From contig PMJO01000165.1 in the NCBI GenBank assembly GCA_003158455.1, positions 20,941 to 75,417 on the forward strand: DNA of 54,477 bases, in the 5' to 3' direction. The notes beneath the pieces were generated by a model. That model was not told the origin of the DNA. It made no database searches and worked only from the letters and a program-made list of their open reading frames with translations. The DNA is from Myxococcales bacterium (GTDB lineage Bacteria > Myxococcota_A > Polyangia > Fen-1088). Positions 43,965 to 51,531 of the stretch are shown here, piece after piece; the stretch's first letter is position 1, and each line of letters starts with the position of its first letter. The position numbers and the translations under genes are program-made.

Positions 43965-45269
43965 TTATCTGGGGTCAGTCTTCTCCGTTTGCGCCTTCTC
44001 GACTTTGGCGGCTATGTCGTGAAACAAGCTATTTGCCACTGGGACAGGGCCAACGCCCCTTAGGACGGATACAATGCCGGCGGCGTCGTCTGGCGCAATT
44101 GTCTCTTTGAACCCTGGGATCCACCCTTTCCGGACTTGCCCATTTGGTAAAATCTCAAACGAATCACCTAGCGGCCAATCTTGGTAATGGGTCTGGATTT
44201 CGATCTTCTCACCGTAGGACTTAATGCGTATGGACTGATTTGGGGGACCCTTGCCGACCTTGATGCCCTTTCCTTGCGGCTCGATATTCATCTGCAGTTT
44301 AAAGCCGGGAGTTTTGGGAAAGGCGGGACCTCCATCGTTACTCATAGCGCTCCTCACGCCGCCAAATAGAAGAACCGTTGCGACGATGCAAAGCGCTGCG
44401 CCGGCGAATATTCCCAAGAAAGAATACAGGCCCAAGCGGGTGCGAAATCGTCTTTCGCTGCGCTTTGAAATGATGAAGTCCCTATCTTTCTCGCCCTGGT
44501 CGATGACGGTGTCGGGAAAACCAGCAACCTGCGAATTTTGCAATTCTTCTTCGAGTAGATCCTGGCGTATGGCATTGACTGCCGCATTCCATTCGCCGAC
44601 GCTTATCTGGCCGTCCTTGTCGGTGTCTACCTTTCTCGGGTCTTGGGGATTGGATTTCAGTTCGTCTATCGCTGCCTGGAGGCGTCTATTGAAATCGGAA
44701 ATCGAGAATGCCTCTTTATGCGCAGTTCCCAGGACAAAAAGCTCGTCCTGCTCGTCAATCGTCCACTCCTTGAACTGGATGCTATATCCTTCGAGCCAGT
44801 TCTTGTACTTTATGCCTCGGCCTTCCAAGAAGGCAATCAGGTTATCCGGCAAGTGGCGTTCAAATGAGCCTCCACCTCTGCAGTGAAAATGGGGGGCTTC
44901 AAGATCAAACTCAGCTCCGGCCGGATTAATCAATGCTTGGCCAGTACCATCATCAATAAGGAAGAAGACATGAGAGGAATCGTCTTCGGCCACAGTGTGC
45001 CAGGAGACGCCACGAGAACCCGGAGAACCTTCATAGCGCTCGACCAAGTATTTGTAGAAAACGCAAGGCGCGTTGCTTAAGGGACCTCTCAGAGGGTTAG
45101 TACGGGGCCTTGCCTTGCAGTGTATCTTGCAGAGCCCGGAGACTATCGATCGGACCTTGGAAGCGGGGATGTCGACGATGAGGCGCTTTTCAAGCCGAGC
45201 ACCCCAACCCGCGAGTAAGACAAAGACCCCGAGGCCGAGGAGAAGGACAATACTCAGTATGTAAGTCAT
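43965..45269 (-). CDS. Membrane protein with GIDE-type domain and EF-hand
   Basis: The 434-residue product has an N-terminal helix (ILSIVLLLGLGVFVLLAGWG) and a second near residues 285-305. The region between them begins with a GIDE/MUL1-like domain: GLCKIHCKARP, NPLRGPLSNAPCVFYKYLVERYE, HVFFLIDDGTGQALINPAGAEFD. A canonical EF-hand loop follows (DTDKDGQISVGEW). The C-terminus after helix 2 is beta-rich. In eukaryotes the GIDE region is the intermembrane domain of the MUL1 ligase; bacterial forms lack the RING finger, as here. GAGGA precedes ATG 45269. Codon use is more AT-rich than in the neighbours, which suggests transfer. Confidence 0.72.
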   Translation of the reverse strand: MTYILSIVLLLGLGVFVLLAGWGARLEKRLIVDIPASKVRSIVSGLCKIHCKARPRTNPLRGPLSNAPCVFYKYLVERYEGSPGSRGVSWHTVAEDDSSHVFFLIDDGTGQALINPAGAEFDLEAPHFHCRGGGSFERHLPDNLIAFLEGRGIKYKNWLEGYSIQFKEWTIDEQDELFVLGTAHKEAFSISDFNRRLQAAIDELKSNPQDPRKVDTDKDGQISVGEWNAAVNAIRQDLLEEELQNSQVAGFPDTVIDQGEKDRDFIISKRSERRFRTRLGLYSFLGIFAGAALCIVATVLLFGGVRSAMSNDGGPAFPKTPGFKLQMNIEPQGKGIKVGKGPPNQSIRIKSYGEKIEIQTHYQDWPLGDSFEILPNGQVRKGWIPGFKETIAPDDAAGIVSVLRGVGPVPVANSLFHDIAAKVEKAQTEKTDPR

Positions 45270-45775
45270 GTATTTTCCTCACTGCTACTTGTCGCCGAGC
45301 AACTGGTCGGGTCTGGCCGAGTGTGTTGCCATCGATCCGGATTGTAAGAATATGAGGCACCGAAAGTCCATATCGGCCGGTGGATCGGCGCCGAGGGTGA
45401 GGTGGTCGAGGGCGATACATCGGTACCACGGCGTGACCGCTAGGTATCCGTTCGTCGCTGCCATGATCGCTTCGCCGCAGCTTCAACGCACGCGCCAGTG
45501 GGCGTGCCCGCGAGTCGTCCCGTCACGGACGTCGAGACGGCAACCCGTTCGGCCGCTGCCAGCCGATGCGTGCCCACGGACCGGTGCCTAAGCGATTCGA
45601 ATAGGTTTGTTCTGCGTCAGGGAGCCCATCGGTCGCGATCCGCCATCGCCGTTGGCGTTCCACTCCGGGGTGAGCGAGGCGTTTCTGGGTGCTCGCGGAC
45701 GGGCTTGCAAGGGTTGACCTGATCACGAGGCACAGTCTACCCCATAGCAGCCCGTCCGAGAACGCCGTGGTCAGT
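45270..45775. other. Stretch between the GIDE gene and an IS91 remnant
   Basis: No supported gene. A 59-codon minus-strand frame (45285-45464, starting MAATNGYLAVTPWYRCIALD) ends just upstream of the GIDE gene, but it has no ribosome site and no recognised family. The rest shows no coding signal and is probably debris from insertions. Confidence 0.35.
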
Positions 45776-46342
45776 TCAGCCGGTCTTCGGTGGGCTGTCC
45801 GTCCCGGAGTCCCGTGGGACGGCAACACGAGTTGCAGCGTGCAGATTGAATCCGTGGTCTTGACTGCACAAGGTGCCTTTGCTCACGGGGCGATCGTCGG
45901 GGTCAAGCACGATGCGCACGGGTTTGCGCTTGCTGGCCCACCTAGCGGGCGACGGAAAGGGCACGGTCAAAACCCACTGCCGGATCGGGACCTCGGGCAA
46001 CACGTGATCCACCAACTCGGCCGCGCCCTCACTCATGCGCCTGCCCAAACAACTTGGACACACTGCCCTGGCCTTGCACGAGAACGCCACAACGTGGTGC
46101 TGGCCACACGCCTCGCAGTAAAGATGCGCAAAACCTCGTCCCAAAATCCCACACGCCGTGAATCCGTGCAGTTCGTCGGTCACGAAGCTGGGCAGCATCC
46201 GACCGTCGGCTGCGTCGGTCCACTGTTGCTCGAAGGTCAGCAGGTGTTGCTGGACTACCTGGAAAAGCGCCGTCTTTTCGGGCTGCCGGCGCGTGTACAC
46301 CGGTCCCGCTGTTGCGGGTGTTGCGAGTGCCGCTGCCCCCAT
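45776..46342 (-). pseudogene. N-terminal fragment of an IS91-family transposase
   Basis: The 188-codon frame encodes the IS91 N-terminus: YTRRQPEKTALFQVVQQHLL, the zinc ribbon CEACGQHHVVAFSCKA with VCPSCLGRRMSEGAA, and VPIRQWVLTVPF. It then jumps to FNLHAATRVAVPRD, which in intact enzymes lies well downstream, so an internal block of roughly 140 residues, including the HUH/Tyr core, is deleted. The matching C-terminal fragment is at 41396-41674, same strand. Confidence 0.8.
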
Positions 46343-46832
46343 GATGGAGGGTTGTCGGCAAGCGACGTCCGGTTGTTGCTTCGGCTACTCGCGCCTCGCT
46401 GCTGGGCACTTCGGGTTCACGCCTGGCTTGCACGCAGGTCCAGCGCCCCCGCAGGTCGCCCGCCCCTTCCCTTACTCTGCTGCCGCGCGCCTGGTCCGGC
46501 CACCCGCGCTCTTCCACGGCACCAGCTCGGCGACACTGCTGCTTGCGGTGGCCCCTCTCGCCAGCGGCACCGACATCACCATTGGCATGGGCACCATTGG
46601 CGTGGGCAGTCTGACTTGGACTGGCGCGGAAGCAGTCGTGGTTTGCGGGCTTCTCGCCCACGACCTCCTACTGTCAAAGGAGCCGCTCGTTTGGCGCTGT
46701 CGTGGCTTGCGGTGTCGGTGACGTGCACGGCGCGCGGTTGGGCCTCCGGGTCTACGCCATCACGCCCCGATTGGACGTCCTGTCAGTTGCGCAACTCCCC
46801 GTCGTCCTCCGGTTCAGAGGGCGCCCGAGGGA
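46343..46832. other. Stretch between the IS91 remnant and the deacetylase gene
   Basis: It probably contains the 5' end of the IS91-type element. It holds the 29-base motif shared with 40343-40371 and a segment of about 41 bases near 46353-46393 resembling 1582-1622 downstream of trpS. Open frames on both strands lack recognisable products. Confidence 0.4.
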
Positions 46833-48431
46833 CTAGCGGAGGACGACGCCCGGCTGAAGCTCAAGCACGGGGCCGGCCGCACATGAGGGCGAGGCGATGC
46901 GGCTCAGCCGGCGGCGCGCCAGGAAGTCCAGCCATTGCTCGGCGGAAATCACCCGTACGTTCGCAGCAAGTAAAGGCTTGATCCAGTCCGAGGCCACCGG
47001 GAAATAGACCGGGTGGGCGTTGATGACCAGCGGGGCCTGCACCGCGGCTGCCCGCGGGAGAAGCTGCGCGATGCGATCCCCCAGAACCACGGCAGCGATC
47101 TTGGCCTCGGCCGGCGACTGGGTTCGGAGCGAGGCATCGTCGACGGCGGTCGGCTGCTGCAGGATGGGCAGCGCGATCCCCGCCGGGTCGACGAAGCGCA
47201 CCGGCCGGGCCGCGCCGCCCAAGAACTCGGCGCAAGGGCCGGCGCTACCGCACACGGGCAGGAAGTTGAGATCCATCGCAATCCCAGCCCCGGCCTCGGC
47301 TGCCGGAACTTCCAAGTATCCGGGCCAGCGCGCCCAATGGTTGCGCGCGACTAGGGGCCGGCTCGCCGTGAGCTCCGCGATCGCCTCGGTCACGCGGCCC
47401 ATATCGGAGACGGTACGCAGGGAAGGGTGCACGCCCAGGCCATGCCCCGCCGCCAGCAACTCGGTCACTGTGTCGCGCGCAAGCGTGGCCGGCTTGCCTG
47501 CGCCCAGGTTCAGGTCCGGCGGGGCGCCGAGGCCGCGGTGGGTGAGCATGAAGGTAGCCCTGAACGAATTCCTCTCCAGCACATCAGCCATGTGCAGGAC
47601 AAACTCGTCGTCCACGTAGTCCTGATCGCTGGTCAACACGACAGTGGGGCGGCCAGCAGGCAGGCCCGCGCTGCGGGGCAAAGGGCAGGCGAGCCCAGCG
47701 TCCAGCGTAGCCAGCATATCGTCGATCATCTCGTCGGCAAAGGGACTTTCGAGCAACTCAGGCGCCAGCGGTGGGAGAAGATCGATCGGCTGCACAGTCC
47801 CATTGTGGTCGCTGTCCTGTCCGACCCGCGCGGGGTCGCCCTGGCGCAGAATGTACAGCCAGGCCGCCAAATCGAAACCAAGTCGCAGCACGATGCCGTT
47901 GCCGGCCTTGCGCCAGGCGGCCACTGTCTCGCCGTTTTCACTTTGCAGCCAAGGCCGCTCGTCCTGCGCGAGGTCGAATCGGTGAACCGACGCACCGGCC
48001 AGTGGCAACCGGAGATCCCTCCAGTGAATCGCGGCTGCTTGCAATTGAGCGCCTCTCATGTCGAGCAAGACCACGGCCTTGCCTTGGCCTGCCATGGCGT
48101 CCGCCTGAGCAGGGATTGCCACCACCAGCAAGCGATAGCCAGCCGGGTCGAAGCCCGGCTCGCCGGTCGCGAGCACTGGAAGCGGGACGCCTGCGCTGGC
48201 CAGCAGCTCGACCCAGCGGGCGCCGCCTGGCACTGTGACCGCAGCGTAGCTTGATGTCGGATTGACGGCAGCGCCCAGCGCTGCGGTCCAAAGCCTGCGC
48301 GTGCTTTCCAGGCGCGCCCGGGTTCGAGTTGCGGCGGCGGCCGGCCCGCGCATGATTTGCAATGCCAGCACTGCCCCCAACCCGACCAGCAGGGCCAACC
48401 CGGCCAGCAGGCGCGTGCGACGCATTTTCAC
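46833..48431 (-). CDS. NodB-fold polysaccharide deacetylase-like membrane protein
   Basis: GTG 48431 overlaps the stop of the glycosyltransferase gene (GTGA) and has AAGGGG five bases upstream; ATG 48425 is an alternative. The 532-residue product has an N-terminal helix (LLAGLALLVGLGAVLALQIM), a beta-rich middle and a C-terminal domain with NodB-like motifs: LTSDQDYVDDEF (Asp pair), HGLGVHPSL (metal His) and RNHWARWPGY. Such enzymes remove N-acetyl groups from sugars on the membrane or wall. The divergent motifs make the substrate, and even activity, uncertain. Truncated copies lie at 41710-42735 and 38396-38509. Confidence 0.75.
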   Translation of the reverse strand: MKMRRTRLLAGLALLVGLGAVLALQIMRGPAAAATRTRARLESTRRLWTAALGAAVNPTSSYAAVTVPGGARWVELLASAGVPLPVLATGEPGFDPAGYRLLVVAIPAQADAMAGQGKAVVLLDMRGAQLQAAAIHWRDLRLPLAGASVHRFDLAQDERPWLQSENGETVAAWRKAGNGIVLRLGFDLAAWLYILRQGDPARVGQDSDHNGTVQPIDLLPPLAPELLESPFADEMIDDMLATLDAGLACPLPRSAGLPAGRPTVVLTSDQDYVDDEFVLHMADVLERNSFRATFMLTHRGLGAPPDLNLGAGKPATLARDTVTELLAAGHGLGVHPSLRTVSDMGRVTEAIAELTASRPLVARNHWARWPGYLEVPAAEAGAGIAMDLNFLPVCGSAGPCAEFLGGAARPVRFVDPAGIALPILQQPTAVDDASLRTQSPAEAKIAAVVLGDRIAQLLPRAAAVQAPLVINAHPVYFPVASDWIKPLLAANVRVISAEQWLDFLARRRLSRIASPSCAAGPVLELQPGVVLR

Positions 48432-49936
48432 GACGGCCCCTTCACCAACCAGAAGGCTTCGTTGCGCGCGATCACCTCGACGCCCGCGACTCGCGCCACC
48501 AGGGCACGCGCCACGGGCACCGATGCGATGGCCAGGTTGCCGCCCGCCAGAAGTCCGTCCCGCCAGGTCACCACATTCTTGGCGTAGCGCAGGTAGGGGA
48601 TGCGCAACAACATCCGCTGCACGCGTTCGTCGTGGACGGCGTAGATCACCGGTCGCTTGCTGTAGAACTGCGGCGCGGCCAGAAATACGTCGAGGCCGAA
48701 GACCGGGCGGCCGGGCGGGGTGAGCATCTCTGCTTGTTCGGCGAGCGGCCGCAGATAGGTAGATTCGCAGGCGTCGACGTCCGGGTGGAGCAGGGGGCCA
48801 CAGGTGGCGACGAAGGCCGCGGCCAGCAAACCGAAAGCGAGCTTGATCCGGCGCGGCTCGCTGCCGAACAGCCGGTGCACGGCCCACGCCCCGAGGATGG
48901 CGGCGAAGGGGTAGGCGGTGAGTACATAGAATGGCTTCTTGGTGGCCGACAGGCTGTAGAGCAGGAGTTGCAAGACCACGGCGACGGCCATGACCAGCAG
49001 GGGCAGCGGACGGTCGTCGCGAAAAATTCTTGCTGCGAGCAAGAGCCCGACCAGCATCATCACGCCCAACAGTGGATCGTTGCTCGCGATAGCCGACAGG
49101 TAGAAGAGCGGTCCGCCAGTCGACCAGGGCTGGGGGTTGGCGATCTGATCCACGAAATGCAGGCGCAGGGTGAAGTCGAGGAAAGTCGCAGGGTCGTGCA
49201 GGTAGGCAAGGACATGCCAGGGCACGCTCACTGCCAGGGCCACGCCGGCAGCCACAAACACTCCGCGCGGCAGGCGCTTTTTCAGCAGAAGCGCCAGTAC
49301 CAGGCTGGCGACCCCCAGCAAACCCACCACGTTTTTCAGCAAAAAGGCCAGCCCCGCCCATAGGCCCGCGCTCTTCCAGCGTTCGCGCAGACCAAGCTCG
49401 CAGGCGTACAGTCCCGCCACTGCCACGGGAACCTCCATGTACACCCGGCGTGCGTATTCGAAGTAGGTCGGCGCCGAAAGCAGCAGGCACGCGGCCAGAA
49501 AACCCGCCGCACGCGAATCGGTGAATCGCCGGGCCATGCGCGCCACCAGCACCGCGCCCAATACGCCGGCCACCATTGCCGGCAGGCGCAGCACAAACGC
49601 GCTTTCCCCGAAAACTGCGCTAACCGCTGCGCCCAGCCAGAAGAAGAGCGGCGGTTTGTCCAGAAACGGCACGCCGTTTATCTGCAAGGCAATGAAGTGT
49701 CCCTGGCGGACGGCGCGGATGACGTCGGCGTAAATGGCGTCATTGTCGTTGGGCAGGGGCTCACGCCAGGCGAAGGCCGCCAGCAGTACCGCCGCACCGA
49801 TGGCGACAAGCGCATCGTCGGAAAGGCGCGGCCAGCGTTTCCCGCCGACGCCGGCCATGAGCAGCAGGCCGAACCCAGACAGCGACACGACGCCGGCCAG
49901 CCAGGCCGGCGGGAAGGTGAACCCGGCCGCGGTCAT
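48428..49936 (-). CDS. ArnT-like glycosyltransferase (GT-C, PMT_2 family)
   Basis: This 502-residue polytopic membrane protein has 11-12 predicted helices. The first periplasmic loop has NDNDAIYADVIRAVRQGHF and GVPFLDKPPLFFWLGA, matching the family that moves sugars from undecaprenyl phosphate onto lipid A, proteins or other acceptors (ArnT, PMT_2). The catalytic Asp is expected in the NDND segment. The start ATG 49936 overlaps the PEBP stop by 4 bases and the stop overlaps the deacetylase start, so the three genes form a small operon. The deacetylase partner supports a role in modifying an envelope glycolipid or glycan. Confidence 0.87.
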   Translation of the reverse strand: MTAAGFTFPPAWLAGVVSLSGFGLLLMAGVGGKRWPRLSDDALVAIGAAVLLAAFAWREPLPNDNDAIYADVIRAVRQGHFIALQINGVPFLDKPPLFFWLGAAVSAVFGESAFVLRLPAMVAGVLGAVLVARMARRFTDSRAAGFLAACLLLSAPTYFEYARRVYMEVPVAVAGLYACELGLRERWKSAGLWAGLAFLLKNVVGLLGVASLVLALLLKKRLPRGVFVAAGVALAVSVPWHVLAYLHDPATFLDFTLRLHFVDQIANPQPWSTGGPLFYLSAIASNDPLLGVMMLVGLLLAARIFRDDRPLPLLVMAVAVVLQLLLYSLSATKKPFYVLTAYPFAAILGAWAVHRLFGSEPRRIKLAFGLLAAAFVATCGPLLHPDVDACESTYLRPLAEQAEMLTPPGRPVFGLDVFLAAPQFYSKRPVIYAVHDERVQRMLLRIPYLRYAKNVVTWRDGLLAGGNLAIASVPVARALVARVAGVEVIARNEAFWLVKGPS

Positions 49937-50472
49937 TTCTGCTTCTGGTAGGTGCCAACCAACTCGGCCCGAGCCAGGACATGCCCTTGCATGGCTTTCT
50001 CAACCTGCGCCTTTGTCGGCCGCTTGAGGTCCGGCAACACGATATCGAGCGCGTACAGTTTGAAGAAATAGCGATGGCGGCCGATGGGCGGACAAGGACC
50101 GCGCCAACCGCTGCGCTTCCAGTCGTTGAGACCTTCCAAAGTGCCCGCCGGCAAAGTGGCCCCTGGCGCCAGGGCACGCGCTGAGGCGGGCAGGTTGTAG
50201 ATCACCCAATGCACCCAGGTCATCCTGGGTGCCGTTGGATCCGGCGCGTCTGGATCGTCGACAATCAGCACGAAACTCTTGCCGGCCGTGGGCGGCTCGG
50301 TCCACGCGAGTGCGGGCGCGCGGTCCGGCCCTTCACAGGTGTGGACACTGGGGATCGGTCCGTTGGGCGAAAAGTCGGGCGAAGTAAGTTGCATGGCACG
50401 ACCTCCCGGAGCGGCAGCCGCCGCCAACGTGAAGAGCGAGAAAGCTAACCCTGAAAAACACCGCTTCATCAT
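49933..50472 (-). CDS. YbhB/YbcL-type PEBP family protein
   Basis: This is a phosphatidylethanolamine-binding-protein fold, Raf-kinase-inhibitor-like. The 179-residue product has a signal peptide (CFSGLAFSLFTLAAAAAPG). The PEBP core has ALAWTEPPTAGKSFVLIVDDPDAPDP, the MTWVHWVIYNLP motif (ligand-pocket His) and GPCPPIGRHRYFFKLYALD. The bacterial function is uncertain; ligand binding in the periplasm is most likely. Two ATG codons (50472, 50469) are possible. It overlaps the glycosyltransferase gene by 4 bases. Confidence 0.92.
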   Translation of the reverse strand: MMKRCFSGLAFSLFTLAAAAAPGGRAMQLTSPDFSPNGPIPSVHTCEGPDRAPALAWTEPPTAGKSFVLIVDDPDAPDPTAPRMTWVHWVIYNLPASARALAPGATLPAGTLEGLNDWKRSGWRGPCPPIGRHRYFFKLYALDIVLPDLKRPTKAQVEKAMQGHVLARAELVGTYQKQK

Positions 50473-50550
50473 CAATCACCCACGGCCAAGGATACCGCGA
50501 TCGCGGTCAGAATCATCATTAAATCAGGCTACGGAAATCACACGCGGCTG

Positions 50551-50689
50551 GTTAGCTTTTTCACCACAGAGAGCACAGAGGTCACAGAGCCGGATCGGAA
50601 TGGCAAGGGTTGGTTTCCGCTCGGTCCGAACTACTTCTTCCTATCCGATCTCTGTGTTCTCTGTGCTCTCTGCGGTGAAAAAGCTAGCC
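50551..50689. repeat. Palindromic CACAGAG repeat, copy 2
   Basis: The left arm (50551-50596: GGTTAGCTTTTTCACCACAG and onward) and right arm (50642-50689) are inverted copies over about 46 bases with few mismatches. They share the CCACAGAGAGCACAGAG core and GCTAGC edge with copy 1 at 19931. The right edge reaches the stop codon of tex. It may end tex transcription through a long hairpin, but no such function is shown. Confidence 0.85.
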
Positions 50690-51528
50690 TATTTCCCGCG
50701 CAGCTTTCCCAACCCCGCGAACGGGTTGTTGAAGGGCTGCTTGGGCTGGGGCGGCGGCACCGGCGCGCGCGGGCTTTGCGGACGGCCACCGCGATGGTCG
50801 TCGGGTGGGGCGCCGCTCTTTGCGTCGTGCCCACGCGCCACCTCCGCACCGGATTTCATGGAGAGCGCGATCTGTTGCTTGTCCGGCTTGACCTCGATCA
50901 CGCGCACGCTCACCCGATCGCCGGCGCTCACCACCTCGCGCGGGTCTTTGACGAAGTGGTCGGCGAGCTGCGAGATGTGAACCAGTCCGTCTTGGTGTAC
51001 GCCGATGTCGACGAAGGCGCCGAAGTTGGTGACGTTGGTGACGATGCCAGGGCACACCATGCCAGGTTGCAGATCTTCGAGGGTGTGGATGTCCTGGCGG
51101 TAGGAAAAGGGCGCGAAGCTTTCGCGCGGGTCGCGGCCAGGCTTTTCCAGCTCGGCGATGATGTCGGCGAAGGTGAAGGCGCCCAGCTCCTTTTCCAGCT
51201 CGCGCGCCTGCTTGACCAGCTTGACCCCGGGGCCCAGCAAACCGGCGACGGGCACGCCGAGCTGACCCGCCAACTTTTCCAGCGTGGGGTATCGCTCGGG
51301 GTGCACGCCGGTGTTGTCGAGCGGGTGCTCGGCCTCGGAAATGCGCAGAAAACCGGCAGCTTGCTCGAAGACCTTTGCGGAAAAACGCGGCACCTCCAGC
51401 AGGGCGGTGCGCGAGCGGAATAGACCCTTGCTACCCCGGTGCTCGACCATGGCCTTGGCCAGGCCTGGGCCGATTCCCGACACGTGGCCGAGCAAATGAT
51501 ACGAAGCCGTGTTCAGGTTCACCCCCAC
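50689..51528 (-). CDS. tex: Tex protein, C-terminal part (after the in-frame amber)
   Basis: These 279 codons continue the reading frame of the upstream half directly after the TAG at 51531-51529. They encode the helix-hairpin-helix region (VSGIGPGLAKAMVEHRGSKG), the VPRFSAKVFEQAAGFLRI segment and an S1 RNA-binding domain (GMVCPGIVTNVTNFGAFVDI and DGLVHISQLADHFV), then a Pro-rich tail. The first codon is GTG, next to the stop, with no ribosome site, so independent translation is unlikely. Tex binds nucleic acid and acts in transcription or stress tolerance in other bacteria. Confidence 0.85.
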   Translation of the reverse strand: MGVNLNTASYHLLGHVSGIGPGLAKAMVEHRGSKGLFRSRTALLEVPRFSAKVFEQAAGFLRISEAEHPLDNTGVHPERYPTLEKLAGQLGVPVAGLLGPGVKLVKQARELEKELGAFTFADIIAELEKPGRDPRESFAPFSYRQDIHTLEDLQPGMVCPGIVTNVTNFGAFVDIGVHQDGLVHISQLADHFVKDPREVVSAGDRVSVRVIEVKPDKQQIALSMKSGAEVARGHDAKSGAPPDDHRGGRPQSPRAPVPPPQPKQPFNNPFAGLGKLRGK

Positions 51529-51531
51529 CTA
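51529..51531 (-). other. In-frame amber codon within tex
   Basis: Minus-strand codons here read AAC TAG GTG GGG GTG AAC. In Tex orthologues the position is Tyr, so a single TAC or TAT to TAG change explains it. Possible causes are a real nonsense mutation, amber readthrough, or a sequencing or assembly error. Confidence 0.85.

Noticed and set aside
45689-46981. 430-codon plus-strand frame
   Set aside because: It is antisense to the IS91 fragment and the deacetylase gene end. No recognisable protein.
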